Positions 53,440 to 61,969 of a stretch of DNA of 64,000 bases are shown in pieces. Under the pieces are notes generated by a model. It was given only the letters and a program-made list of their open reading frames with translations. It had not been told where the DNA came from and did not search any database. Made by a program: the position numbers and the translations under genes. The DNA lies in the NCBI RefSeq assembly GCF_000347775.1, contig NZ_APAT01000015.1, positions 930,001 to 994,000 of the forward strand. Reading direction: 5' to 3'. The DNA is from Marinobacter santoriniensis NKSG1 (GTDB lineage: Bacteria; Pseudomonadota; Gammaproteobacteria; Pseudomonadales; Oleiphilaceae). How positions within the stretch are numbered: the first letter of the stretch is position 1; the number at the start of each line of letters is the position of its first letter.

Positions 53440-54402
53440 ATGCCCCCCATCACAAGCGACGAGCAGAAGGTTTCCCAAGCCGAGATCGAGCAGGCCATCC
53501 GCTCCGGCATCGAGCGCTATTTTCAGGACTGTCGTGACCGCATACCGGCGTTCATTGACCGCCACTTCCATTACCCCGGCGCCATTGCCACCAATCGGGT
53601 CGCCCTGGGATGGGACATGCTGCGCGCACCGCTCAATCTGCTCTGGGCACCGGTGTACGCCCTGGCCTGCGTGATCAGGATCCTGACACGCCACCGAACC
53701 GGCCTGACGTGGCTTCATACTCTGGCGGATCACGTACCGGCCGGCTTTACCACCCGGGTACAGCAGCACATCTCGGACCTGATCCAGGTGGATCTGTTGA
53801 ACGATGGGCGGGAAGGCCAACTGCTGGAGAGCTACCTGCTGGAAGCCCTGGAGGAGTTATACGCGCACCACAGTCGTGAACCCATCGATCACCCACAATT
53901 CACCCGGCTGATTGAACCGCTGATCGCCGATGCCCTCGGTCAATATCGCGTTACCCGAACGGCCTCGGCCGATATCACCAACAGCCTTTCATGCACTGTA
54001 CTGGGGGCGTTTGCTTTCCAAAAGTTTACCCCCGGCGGCATTGGTCTCGGCGTCGTGTTGGCCTCCATGCTGGCGAAAACCATGGCTGTCCGGGACTTCG
54101 TTCTCGGCGAAACCATCGGCGAGTGGTACTACACCTGGTTTCCGCCGGAGCCATCGCTGGCAACAACGGCCACCGTGATGGTCGCGGTCATGGCCGCACT
54201 GGCAGCATTTGCCGCTTTGTCCGGTGTTATTTCCGATCCGGTCCAGGCGGCAATCGGCCTGCATCGCCGGCGTCTGCACAAGTTGCTGGATCATCTGGAA
54301 CGAGATGTTACTGTCAGCACCCAGAGCACGTTCCGACCAAAAGATCAGTTTGTCGCGCGAATTCTGGATACGTTTGACATGATAAGAGCCGGTTTGCTGT
54401 AA
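53440..54402 (+). CDS. DUF6635-like membrane-associated protein
   Basis: The 320-residue protein begins with a polar helix (EQKVSQAEIEQAIRSGIERYFQDCRDRIPAFIDRHFHYPGAI), then LGWDMLRAPLNLLWAPVYALA. It continues with a mid-protein hydrophobic region (LSCTVLGAFAFQKFTPGGIGLGVVLASML), a helix near 255-280 (TATVMVAVMAALAAFAALSGVI), and a basic tail. The pattern matches the DUF6635 group as I recall it; function unknown. No strong ribosome site is visible. Confidence 0.7.
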   Translation: MPPITSDEQKVSQAEIEQAIRSGIERYFQDCRDRIPAFIDRHFHYPGAIATNRVALGWDMLRAPLNLLWAPVYALACVIRILTRHRTGLTWLHTLADHVPAGFTTRVQQHISDLIQVDLLNDGREGQLLESYLLEALEELYAHHSREPIDHPQFTRLIEPLIADALGQYRVTRTASADITNSLSCTVLGAFAFQKFTPGGIGLGVVLASMLAKTMAVRDFVLGETIGEWYYTWFPPEPSLATTATVMVAVMAALAAFAALSGVISDPVQAAIGLHRRRLHKLLDHLERDVTVSTQSTFRPKDQFVARILDTFDMIRAGLL

Positions 54403-54477
54403 ATAAGTGAACCAAAAAGCGATTTCCGGCCTACCCTTTCAAGCCCACCCATTTTCTGATGCAAACGGAGTTTGTGC

Positions 54478-55146
54478 ATGATTACGGTTCATCACCTGAA
54501 CAATTCCCGCTCACAACGTGTCCTGTGGATGCTCGAAGAGCTGGAGGTACCCTACGAGATCAAACGTTACCAGCGTGATCCCGAAACCATGCAGGCACCG
54601 GCAAGCCTCAAACAGGTGCATCCTTTGGGCAAGTCACCCGTAATCACCGACCGCGACCTGGTCGTGGCCGAGTCTGGCGCGATTATCGAATACCTTGCCC
54701 ACACCTATGGAAAAGACACCCTGTTACCGAAGGCCGGCAGCCAGGCGTGGCTGGATTACACCTACTGGTTACACTACGCCGAGGGTTCCCTGATGCCGCC
54801 ACTGGTGATGCGACTGGTGTTTGAGAAGATTAAAACCAGTCCGATGCCGTTTTTCGTCAAGCCGGTGGCGAAAGGCATTTCTGACAAAACCAACCAGATG
54901 TTTATCGGCCCGATGATCAAGACGCATCTGGATTTTGTCGAATCCCACCTGGCGAAAAACACCTGGTTTGTCGGAGATACACTGAGTGCAGCGGACATTC
55001 AGATGAGCTTTCCGCTGGAAGCCTCCGTGGCACGAGGCATCGTCAGAAACAGCCGGCCTCACATCACCGCCTGGGTGGAGCGGGTTCATGCAAGACCGGC
55101 TTACCGGAAGGCCCTTGAAAAGGGCGGGGAGTATGACTACGCCTGA
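54478..55146 (+). CDS. Glutathione S-transferase family protein
   Basis: The 222-residue protein has an N-terminal thioredoxin fold (MITVHHLNNSRSQRVLWMLEELEVPYEI), with Ser10/Ser12 in the usual catalytic region and the glutathione-contact segment VVAESGAIIEYLAHTYG near residue 62. The all-helical C-terminal domain has TWFVGDTLSAADIQMSFPL. It may detoxify electrophiles or peroxides. ATG 54478 has ACGGAG seven bases before it. It converges on the DUF799 operon. Confidence 0.92.
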   Translation: MITVHHLNNSRSQRVLWMLEELEVPYEIKRYQRDPETMQAPASLKQVHPLGKSPVITDRDLVVAESGAIIEYLAHTYGKDTLLPKAGSQAWLDYTYWLHYAEGSLMPPLVMRLVFEKIKTSPMPFFVKPVAKGISDKTNQMFIGPMIKTHLDFVESHLAKNTWFVGDTLSAADIQMSFPLEASVARGIVRNSRPHITAWVERVHARPAYRKALEKGGEYDYA

Positions 55147-55182
55147 TCTGGCTGACGTCGCAACAGAGGCCCTGCCCCGCGA

Positions 55183-55851
55183 TTACTGTGAGGCGTTGAT
55201 CCGCTTGTAATACTGCTCGTACGTCGGGCTATAGGGCCCGGGCGGCACCCCATTTACCCCGTAGAACGCGGCCGCATTTGCCTGCCTCGTCAGAGGGAGG
55301 TAATTCGGTGCTGCCCTTTCGGCCGCGGCCGTGACCGCCATGGAGATAAGATCCACCAAGGGATTCCCCGAGCTGTTGTTATCCGGGGTGTAGGTCAGTC
55401 TTTCACGGTCATTCCAGAGCTCGGCACCATCGGCGTTGACAATCCGGTACTCGAAATCCACTTCGGTCGTGGTCGACAGCAACATGTACCTGGATGTCCA
55501 CTCGTGAATGGTCACATACAGTATTGCATCGGCCTTGAACAGGTTGGCCAGCTGTTCCGGCGGTGCAGCATGGATCTCGGCCGGTTCGTAATAGCCCTCG
55601 TACTCCAGCAGCGTTTTCACGGTATTGACCGGGAAAACGTAATAGCCCTTCTCCCCCAGGTAGTACGGCAGCGTAGCCAATAAGGATGTCGTTCCCTGTA
55701 CATCAGTCGACATATTGACCGGCGGCACCACCAGAATGGATCTCGGTGCGGCGTTGTGGAAAGCATCAAGACGATTGCTCTGGCCGGTAGTGGCACACCC
55801 TGTGGCCAATGCCACCAGGAGAAACACGAGACACAGCTTCAACATTTTCAT
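55183..55851 (-). CDS. DUF799 (GNA1162-like) outer-membrane lipoprotein
   Basis: The 222-residue protein has a lipoprotein signal with lipobox ATGC (Cys19) and the DUF799 body: RSILVVPPVNMSTDVQGTTSLLATLPYYLGEKGYYVFPV, then LANLFKADAILYVTIHEW and a GVNGVPPGPYSPTY end. The Neisseria homologue GNA1162 has a fold resembling TolB-like periplasmic proteins and is a surface antigen. It is last in a four-gene operon with CsgG and DUF4810 proteins; its start overlaps the preceding stop by four bases. Confidence 0.9.
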   Translation of the reverse strand: MKMLKLCLVFLLVALATGCATTGQSNRLDAFHNAAPRSILVVPPVNMSTDVQGTTSLLATLPYYLGEKGYYVFPVNTVKTLLEYEGYYEPAEIHAAPPEQLANLFKADAILYVTIHEWTSRYMLLSTTTEVDFEYRIVNADGAELWNDRERLTYTPDNNSSGNPLVDLISMAVTAAAERAAPNYLPLTRQANAAAFYGVNGVPPGPYSPTYEQYYKRINASQ

Positions 55852-56195
55852 TGCCGCGCCTCCAGGTTCTTGATCAGGGTACTGAGCATAGGTCGGCTTT
55901 CGGGCCATGCATCGTATTCCATGCGGTAAAACCTGATCGCGGAGTCCACATCACCCTGTTCGAGCATAAAGGTACCCGCTTCTGCATAAAGCCCCGGGGC
56001 AATGGGATGCTGCGGGGTGCCTCCGGTTTCGACAAAGTCCACATAGTTTTTCAGGGCTTCCTCTTTCAGGGCGGGCTCCTGGTAAACCACGAACAGCGTT
56101 TCCTGATACTGACCCCAGTCATACAGCCCCTGATGACTGGCGCACCCTGTCATCAAAACACACATCGACAGGGTGAAAAGGAATTGCTTAGTCAT
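55848..56195 (-). CDS. DUF4810 lipoprotein
   Basis: The 115-residue protein starts MTKQFLFTLSMCVLMTGCASHQGLYDWGQYQETLF. The lipobox TGC has its cysteine at residue 18, followed by a TPR-like helical body (ALKEEALKNYVDFVETGG, APGLYAEAGTFMLEQGDVDSAIRFYRME). DUF4810 proteins accompany CsgG and DUF799 in many gammaproteobacteria. It overlaps both neighbours by a few bases. Role: probably outer-membrane assembly or secretion together with the CsgG pore. Confidence 0.88.
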   Translation of the reverse strand: MTKQFLFTLSMCVLMTGCASHQGLYDWGQYQETLFVVYQEPALKEEALKNYVDFVETGGTPQHPIAPGLYAEAGTFMLEQGDVDSAIRFYRMEYDAWPESRPMLSTLIKNLEARQ

Positions 56196-56508
56196 GCGGC
56201 CCAACCTTCAGAACCCGGTTAACGCCGGCACCGAGATAAATCTCCTGTTGAAACACTACCTTGCCGTCGGAAAGCAGCTCCACCTGATGCGTGCCATCAA
56301 TGATTTTCAGCAGGTTTTCGCCAGCCTGGTATTGGCCAACATACCCATAGGAGACGCCATCAATCCGGAGCTCGTAATACTCCGATGCCACCGACGGCAG
56401 TTCGAATGCGATTCCCGGACGGTCATCCACAACCTGGGTGTTGCGGGTGGGTGACTGGACACAGGCGGTCAGGGTCAGACAGATCAGTAACGCAAGCAGC
56501 ATCCTCAT
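56188..56508 (-). CDS. Small lipoprotein of the CsgG operon, unknown family
   Basis: The 106-residue protein has a lipoprotein signal (MRMLLALLICLTLTACVQ, Cys16) and a beta-rich body: YYELRIDGVSYGYVGQYQAGENLLKIIDGTHQVELLSDG, then VVFQQEIYLGAGVNRVLKVG. The pattern is that of a PEGA-like surface module, which is inferred by eye. Its ATG overlaps the csgG-like stop as TAATG and its end overlaps the DUF4810 start, so it is an integral member of the operon. Confidence 0.75.
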   Translation of the reverse strand: MRMLLALLICLTLTACVQSPTRNTQVVDDRPGIAFELPSVASEYYELRIDGVSYGYVGQYQAGENLLKIIDGTHQVELLSDGKVVFQQEIYLGAGVNRVLKVGPHD

Positions 56509-57473
56509 TACTTCTTCTCCTTCACACGCAGTTCGCCCAGATCATACCCTTCAATAGAACCCTGGGAGATCTCCCCGATGGCGCCCTGATTCATGGGGTC
56601 ATCGCCAAACAGCCCGACAATGGTCAATTCCGCGACTTTCTTGCCCGGCAGAGAGATAACGGTACCGGTCGTCCTGGATTTCACGTCCTTGCCCCGGGTT
56701 TCCACAGCGAAGACCATGCCTTTGCGAACACCCTGGCTCTCGCCACCGCTGATGTAGACGAGTCCGTCTTCGCGGGCGAGAAGATCCGCCGTCCAGGGCT
56801 TTTCCAGGAACAGCCCAGTCATCTTGTCGACAGCCGCCGTGACCGCTGCGGCAATGGCCTGATCATTCAGACTGCCGTCGTACCCGGCCGCAGAGCCAAA
56901 CCCCATCGTACGAGCCTGTTCGGTCGACGAGGAACCGGTCCCGGTCACCGAGGCAAACACCCGACCGGTCTTTACGTCCACCAATCGAAGATCCACCGTT
57001 GCCGTGGCTTCCTGCTTTTTGGACGACGACAAGAATCCACGCTCACCGGTCGTGGCGCGACCAAACTGAGTCAGGGAGCCAATCACGAGGGTATCCACCC
57101 CGGTGATGGAAATTTCCTGGCCGGACAGTTCCGCTTCCTTGCTCAATAGTTCGATATCCGGCCTCTCAAACACCAGATAGCTTTCGCTGTTGGCCAGCGC
57201 CTGCAGGAACATGTCCGTCACCTTGGAGCCCAGCTGATCTTCCGCATTGGAGCGCAGCAGGCTGCGACCATAATTCGTTTCATTGGAAATCCGGCCCACC
57301 GCGATTTTTCGCTTGAGGCTCAAACGCTCGGGCTTGTTGGCCTCTAATGCGGCCTGCTGGGCAGCCCGCTGCTGTTCAGGAGAGACGGCCGGTTCGACCT
57401 CTTTCATCTGAGGCGTTTGTGTCGCACAGCCTGTGAGCAGCCCTAACATCAGCCAGGGAAGGACTTTTTTCAT
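56508..57473 (-). CDS. CsgG/HfaB-type outer-membrane lipoprotein
   Basis: The 321-residue protein has a lipobox TGC (Cys15 in MLGLLTGCATQTPQ) and a CsgG domain: RKIAVGRISNETNYGRSLLRS near residue 55, QLGSKVTDMFLQALANSESYLVFERPDIELL, LVIGSLTQFGRAT, and VDLRLVDVKTGRVFASVTGTGSS near 175. CsgG forms the curli secretion pore, while HfaB-like members help attach holdfasts. No curlin genes (csgA/B) are present here. It heads the operon; GGAG precedes the ATG. Confidence 0.92.
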   Translation of the reverse strand: MKKVLPWLMLGLLTGCATQTPQMKEVEPAVSPEQQRAAQQAALEANKPERLSLKRKIAVGRISNETNYGRSLLRSNAEDQLGSKVTDMFLQALANSESYLVFERPDIELLSKEAELSGQEISITGVDTLVIGSLTQFGRATTGERGFLSSSKKQEATATVDLRLVDVKTGRVFASVTGTGSSSTEQARTMGFGSAAGYDGSLNDQAIAAAVTAAVDKMTGLFLEKPWTADLLAREDGLVYISGGESQGVRKGMVFAVETRGKDVKSRTTGTVISLPGKKVAELTIVGLFGDDPMNQGAIGEISQGSIEGYDLGELRVKEKK

Positions 57474-57660
57474 CGATGAGGCTCCATAACCTGCCAGGAA
57501 TAATGGTTAAACAAACAACAGATAACTGTGATGAGACGGCCAAAAGGGGGTGCGTACCAAGACGCGGAAGGTGGTTCCTCTGTGAACCGGATGTCATCCC
57601 TTACATGTTGTCAGATTGGACATTTTACAGCATAGATGTGCGTCATAAATACAGCAGCCA

Positions 57661-57688
57661 TAAAAAAACGGCCGCGAACGGCCGTTTT
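57661..57688 (-). terminator. Terminator of the fasciclin gene
   Basis: AAAACGGCCG and CGGCCGTTTT form a perfect 10-bp stem; the minus-strand loop is TTCG, an especially stable tetraloop, followed by a T-run. It lies 27 bp after the stop. The rest of the 241-bp gap to the csgG-like start (57474-57660) should hold the promoter of that operon; no clear boxes were picked. Confidence 0.9.
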
Positions 57689-57714
57689 CCATTTCCAGTG
57701 CGTTTCCTGTGACG

Positions 57715-58269
57715 TTACGGCATCAACACCGTATCGATCACGTGCACGACACCGTTGGACTGCATCATGTCTGCCGCGATCACCATCGCCTTGTTGCCAT
57801 TGGCGTCCCCGATCATCAGCGAATCGCCTTCCATACTGAGCGTCAGCTCACCTCCCTGGACGGTTTTCGCGTTGTGGGTCCCTCCGTTATCCTGAACCAT
57901 CTGAACGGCTGCCGATGATGTCGCCTTGGCAGGCACCACGTGATAGGTCAGTATCGACTGCAGCTGTGCCTTGTTCTCGGGCTTCAACAGCATCTCAACG
58001 GTACCCGCCGGCAGTTTTTCAAAGGCGGCATTGGTGGGCGCAAAGACCGTGAACGGCCCAGGCCCGGAAAGGGTTTCAGCCAAACCGCCAGCCTTGATCG
58101 CCGCGACCAGCGTGCTGAGGTTATCAGCCTGGGCCGCACTCTCGACGATCGTCTTGCTCTCTTTCTCTCCCATTGCATGGTGTTCGGCGAAAACCGGGGT
58201 GGCCACAACTGCTCCGCCCAGCAACAACGTAGACGCCAAACAAGACCTGACTATCCCTGCTTTTTTCAT
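57715..58269 (-). CDS. Secreted fasciclin-domain protein
   Basis: The 184-residue protein has a signal peptide (MKKAGIVRSCLASTLLLGGA, cleavage after VFA near 28) and one complete fasciclin (FAS1) domain. The H1 box is FTVFAPTNAAFEKLP and the H2 box is SNGVVHVIDTVLMP at the end. NLSTLVAAIKAGGLAETLSG begins the fold. FAS1 proteins mediate adhesion in many taxa; the bacterial role is unclear. ATG 58269 gives the expected signal peptide. Confidence 0.93.
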   Translation of the reverse strand: MKKAGIVRSCLASTLLLGGAVVATPVFAEHHAMGEKESKTIVESAAQADNLSTLVAAIKAGGLAETLSGPGPFTVFAPTNAAFEKLPAGTVEMLLKPENKAQLQSILTYHVVPAKATSSAAVQMVQDNGGTHNAKTVQGGELTLSMEGDSLMIGDANGNKAMVIAADMMQSNGVVHVIDTVLMP

Positions 58270-58434
58270 GTCATTTTCCTCTCGTGTATCCCCATCGGAT
58301 TCCCACAGATATACGAACACACGAGCGCAGCAGAACCTGCCATCCGGACTAATTTGATTAACTTTTGCACATATTCATATTCTTCAATACCAAGTCCTTG
58401 AAATTCCGGGATTGGTGATGCGCCCAGTGATTTT

Positions 58435-59841
58435 TCAGGCCTTCCCCGTCAGCTTCACATGCATGCTGGTGTAGCCGCGCACAAAGTTGGATTGCACGTA
58501 TTCCGGCTCACCGACCACTTCAATGTCATCGAAGCGTGTCAGCAGCTCTTCCCACAGGATACGCAGCTGCATTTCCGCCAGCCGGTTGCCCATGCACCGG
58601 TGCACGCCAAAACCGAAGGACAGATGTTTGCGGGCGTTTGCCCGGTCGATCCGGAACTGGTCCGGGTTATCAATAGCCCGCTCATCACGATTGCCGGAGG
58701 CATACCACATCACCACCTTGTCGCCCTTTTTGATGGTCTGGCCGTTCAGCTCCACATCCTGTTTGGCGACCCTGCGCATGTAGGCGAGAGGCGTTTGCCA
58801 GCGGATGATTTCCGAGACCATGTTGGGAATCAGGTCCGGATTCCGTTTCAGGCGGCGAAACTCCTCCGGGAACTGATTCAGCGCCAGCACCCCGCCGGTC
58901 ATGGAGTTGCGAGTGGTGTCATTGCCACCCACGATCAACAACACCATGTTTCCGATGAACTCCATGGGACGGTTGATCATATCCCGGGTGTTCTCGTTGG
59001 CCAGCAACAGGCTGATCAGGTCAAAGCCCATCTCCTCACCCGCTGCCTTGCGAGCTTGCTTGTCACGCCACAGCAAAGACATCTGCCTGGCCATATCGGC
59101 GGCCGCTCTGAAGCCCTCGTCGTGATCCGCCTTACCACCGGTTGATTCGGGTGCACTAGCTGCGAGGTCCGACCAATAAGCCAGCTTATGGCGTTGCTCG
59201 AAGGGGAAGTCAAACAGAGTCGCCAGCATGCGTGACGTCAGCTCAATGGATACCCGTTGGACCCAGTCAAACGGTTCCCCGACAGGCAGATGATCCAGTA
59301 CGTCGGCGGTGCGTCTGCGAATCAGGCTTTCCATTTGCGCGAGGTTTTTCGGCGCCACAACCGTCTGGACTGCCTGGCGCTGAACATCATGTTTGGGCGG
59401 ATCCATGGCAATGAAGGTTTCGATTTCCAGCCCTTCCGGTTGCGGCCCGATGGAAATGATCGGCTCTGCGGAAAAAAGATCATGGTGCTTATCGACAAAC
59501 AGGATGTCTTCGTACCGGGTAATGGACCAGAACGGGCCAAACGGACTGTTTGCCTGGTAGTGCACCGGGCACTCGTCCCGCAGTCGTTTGAAATAGGAAT
59601 GCCAGAGCCCCTGCCGGTACAGAAACGGATTACTGACATCAATATCTTTCAGGGCAAGTGTCGACACATCCGGCAGCGGGACGTCTTTGAAGACCGGCAC
59701 TGGCCGGCTCCTGCCGACCCGCTTTTTAACCGCCTGGAACGCATGAACGCCTTTGATCTGCCAGTGCAGGGGAATAACGGCCGCGGCCTTGTCGAGAACC
59801 GGCTGAATAGCGGGTTCAAATCGGGATCTGAGCGTGTTCAT
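58435..59841 (-). CDS. Cytochrome P450 alkane hydroxylase, CYP153 family
   Basis: The 468-residue P450 has the I-helix motif VGGNDTTRNSMTGG near residue 305, the ExxR motif EIIR near 350, and the heme loop FGFGVHRCMGNRLAEMQ with the thiolate Cys416. The N-terminus is soluble, and the sequence style (VSNPFLYRQGLWHSYFKRLRDECPVHY) is that of CYP153, which hydroxylates medium-chain n-alkanes at the terminal carbon. It follows its ferredoxin by 84 bp. AGGTG-rich GGAGG lies six bases before the ATG. Confidence 0.93.
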   Translation of the reverse strand: MNTLRSRFEPAIQPVLDKAAAVIPLHWQIKGVHAFQAVKKRVGRSRPVPVFKDVPLPDVSTLALKDIDVSNPFLYRQGLWHSYFKRLRDECPVHYQANSPFGPFWSITRYEDILFVDKHHDLFSAEPIISIGPQPEGLEIETFIAMDPPKHDVQRQAVQTVVAPKNLAQMESLIRRRTADVLDHLPVGEPFDWVQRVSIELTSRMLATLFDFPFEQRHKLAYWSDLAASAPESTGGKADHDEGFRAAADMARQMSLLWRDKQARKAAGEEMGFDLISLLLANENTRDMINRPMEFIGNMVLLIVGGNDTTRNSMTGGVLALNQFPEEFRRLKRNPDLIPNMVSEIIRWQTPLAYMRRVAKQDVELNGQTIKKGDKVVMWYASGNRDERAIDNPDQFRIDRANARKHLSFGFGVHRCMGNRLAEMQLRILWEELLTRFDDIEVVGEPEYVQSNFVRGYTSMHVKLTGKA

Positions 59842-59925
59842 ACAACACCTCCGGGGTTCAGAATCAGTTCGTAAGAACCCGCCGCCACCGGTGCAGCGAA
59901 CGGGCGTCGGGAAACGGCGTTTGAT

Positions 59926-60246
59926 CTACATCTGAAATTCCGGGAAGTGCACCACCATCCCATCCATGGAGTCCGAAACAGTGATCTGGCAGGACAAGCG
60001 GGAGGTATCGGTTTTCTCCGGTGTCATCGACAACATGCCTTCTTCATTGGCGAAGATCTCGCCCGTGGCCTGAATCCAGTTTTTGTCCACAATCACGTGG
60101 CAGGTTCCACAGGCACACGCACCCCCGCAGTCGGCGTCGATCCCCGGTACACCGTTTTCGACGGCCGTCTCCATCAGGGATTTGCCCGCTTCGATCTCAA
60201 CCACATGTTCCGTGCCGTTGTGCTCAACAAACGTAATCTGGCCCAT
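59926..60246 (-). CDS. 2Fe-2S ferredoxin for the P450
   Basis: The 106-residue adrenodoxin/putidaredoxin-type ferredoxin has cluster cysteines 39, 45 and 48 in DCGGACACGTCHV (C-x5-C-x2-C) and a fourth in RLSCQITVSD. It would supply electrons to CYP153. A ferredoxin reductase, the third partner, is not in this window. GGAG precedes the ATG. The divergent AraC gene starts 155 bp away. Confidence 0.93.
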   Translation of the reverse strand: MGQITFVEHNGTEHVVEIEAGKSLMETAVENGVPGIDADCGGACACGTCHVIVDKNWIQATGEIFANEEGMLSMTPEKTDTSRLSCQITVSDSMDGMVVHFPEFQM

Positions 60247-60401
60247 ACACACTGCTCCGTTGTTTTTCTTCGGGAAGGACATTCAGGCCAGATTACGGTC
60301 AGGGCCTGCCAGAGAGCAGGTCATTAATTGACAGGAGGGAGTCATTTCAAGACACTTCAGGACGGATAAACGGAACCGCCGACTGGAATGGTCGCGCGCC
60401 C

Positions 60402-61484
60402 ATGACTGGAGATCTGTCCAAGACCATGCACGCCATAGACCTGAACCAGGCCTGTATCCCCTCCAACTACAGCCGCTTGATTGCACGGGAGCTTGGCCTT
60501 CAGGAAAGGGATGTGGCTGATTTGCTGAAGCTGACCCAGCTTTCAGTGGACCAGTTTCTTCAGGACGACTCGCTGCTCACGCCCCGGCAACAGCTTCAGA
60601 TCCTCCAAAACAGCATACAGCTGGCAAAGGATGAAACCCTTGGGCTGCGCCTGGGGCAACGCATGACGTCCCCCACCCATGGCGCCATGGGGTTTCTGGT
60701 GAACAGCAGCCCCGATTTGCTCACGGCCCTCAAAGCATTTCAGGCATTCCTGCCAACCCGAATGAATCTCGCCCGGCTTTCACTGGATACCCGGCAGGAC
60801 TGGCTGGAGGTGACCTGCACCTTTGGCATGGAGCTTCAGGAAGAATTGCTGCGGGTGTTGAGTGAAATATTTACGATTATCTTGTTTGACTGTGCCGAAT
60901 TTATTGTTGGCCGCCCCCTGAAGGAGGCGGTCATCTGTTTCGCCCATCAGGAGCCCCATTACAGTGACCTTTATTCAAGCCACATACCGGGCGCCATGGA
61001 ATTCGGCCACCGGACCATCTCGCTGAGAATTCCACTGGAGGTGTGCAAAGTCCCCAATGCCTCCGCCAACCATGAAAACTACATGATGGCGTTGCAACAG
61101 TGCGAGACCATGCTCGCGCAGCTGCAGTCCAGCAAAAGCACCTGCAAATACCAGATCCAGAGAATGATGCTCTCCCACCCTCCGGGGGTACTGAGTGAAG
61201 AAGAAGCGGCGGCGGCGTTGTTTATCAGCAAGCGCACTCTGGCAAGGCGGCTGAAACAGGAAGGCACCGGATTCCGGCAAATCCGGGACGACATCCTGTC
61301 ACAACAGGCCCTGGGCTATTTACGTGACAGCCAGTTATCCATTGAAGCGATGGCCGAATTACTCAATTACCACGACAGCGCCAATTTCCGGCGAGCCTTC
61401 AAAAGGTGGTTCAAGGTAACGCCCGAAGATTATCGACGCCAACTGTACGTACCTGCCGCATGTGGAAGGGGCCCGGATAAATAA
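60402..61484 (+). CDS. AraC-family regulator, probable activator of the CYP153 operon
   Basis: The 360-residue protein has an N-terminal arabinose-binding-like domain (QQLQILQNSIQLAKDETLGLRLGQRM, GAMGFLVNSSPDLLTALKAF) and a C-terminal AraC domain. Its helices are EEEAAAALFISKRTLARRLKQEGTGFRQI and AMAELLNYHDSANFRRAFKRWFKVTPEDYRRQL. Its divergent position to ferredoxin-CYP153 suggests control by alkanes or their products, as in other AraC-CYP153 pairs. A later in-frame ATG at 60426 is an alternative start. Confidence 0.9.
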   Translation: MTGDLSKTMHAIDLNQACIPSNYSRLIARELGLQERDVADLLKLTQLSVDQFLQDDSLLTPRQQLQILQNSIQLAKDETLGLRLGQRMTSPTHGAMGFLVNSSPDLLTALKAFQAFLPTRMNLARLSLDTRQDWLEVTCTFGMELQEELLRVLSEIFTIILFDCAEFIVGRPLKEAVICFAHQEPHYSDLYSSHIPGAMEFGHRTISLRIPLEVCKVPNASANHENYMMALQQCETMLAQLQSSKSTCKYQIQRMMLSHPPGVLSEEEAAAALFISKRTLARRLKQEGTGFRQIRDDILSQQALGYLRDSQLSIEAMAELLNYHDSANFRRAFKRWFKVTPEDYRRQLYVPAACGRGPDK

Positions 61485-61641
61485 TTGAAAACTTTGCTAT
61501 GCAGCGCCCGTTAATTAGCGTACTGTCATTCTCGTTGGAAAGATTTAGCAAAGCATTTCACGAATAAGACCTTTTGTGTTGTCACACCTCTTGTCCTGTT
61601 TTTGATCCTGCACGTTTTTTGTTTCCCGCATATCGCTGATC

Positions 61642-61660
61642 AAAGATCACAACGATCTTT
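61642..61660 (+). promoter_or_regulatory. Leader hairpin upstream of the cold-shock gene
   Basis: AAAGATC-ACAAC-GATCTTT forms a 7-bp stem with a five-base loop, 38 bp before the csp start in a 214-bp gap. Long structured leaders are common in cspA-type mRNAs. A canonical cold box was not found. Confidence 0.4.
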
Positions 61661-61698
61661 CGACGGCACATTGATGATTAATTTCAGGATAGCTATTT

Positions 61699-61905
61699 AT
61701 GTCTACAGTTACTGGCAACGTTAAGTTCTTCAACGAAGCAAAAGGTTTTGGTTTTATTACTCGTGAAAGCGGCCCGGACGTCTTTGTCCATTACAGCTCT
61801 ATTCAGGGTGGCGGTTTCAAGACTCTGGCCGAAGGCCAGGAAGTCGAGTTCAGCGTGACCCAGGGCCAGAAAGGCCCGCAGGCAGAGAACGTTGTTGCCC
61901 TGTAA
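61699..61905 (+). CDS. Cold-shock protein (CspA family)
   Basis: The 68-residue protein has the single cold-shock domain with RNP1 [10 protein letters not shown] near residue 15 and RNP2 VFVHYSSI near 29, preceded by GNVKFFNEA. It binds single-stranded RNA as a chaperone. The codon choice (GTT, CGT, AAC) looks unlike the GC-rich neighbours, suggesting high expression. A strong terminator follows. Confidence 0.96.
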   Translation: MSTVTGNVKFFNEAKGFGFITRESGPDVFVHYSSIQGGGFKTLAEGQEVEFSVTQGQKGPQAENVVAL

Positions 61906-61925
61906 ATAACAGGTAACACGTGATT

Positions 61926-61954
61926 AAAAAAGGCAGCCTCAGGCTGCCTTTTTT
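61926..61954. terminator. Bidirectional terminator between csp and the alkyl sulfatase
   Basis: GGCAGCC and GGCTGCC form a perfect 7-bp stem with a TCA loop, flanked by six A and six T. It serves both convergent genes. Confidence 0.9.
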
Positions 61955-61969
61955 GTTGTTCAGCGCCCG

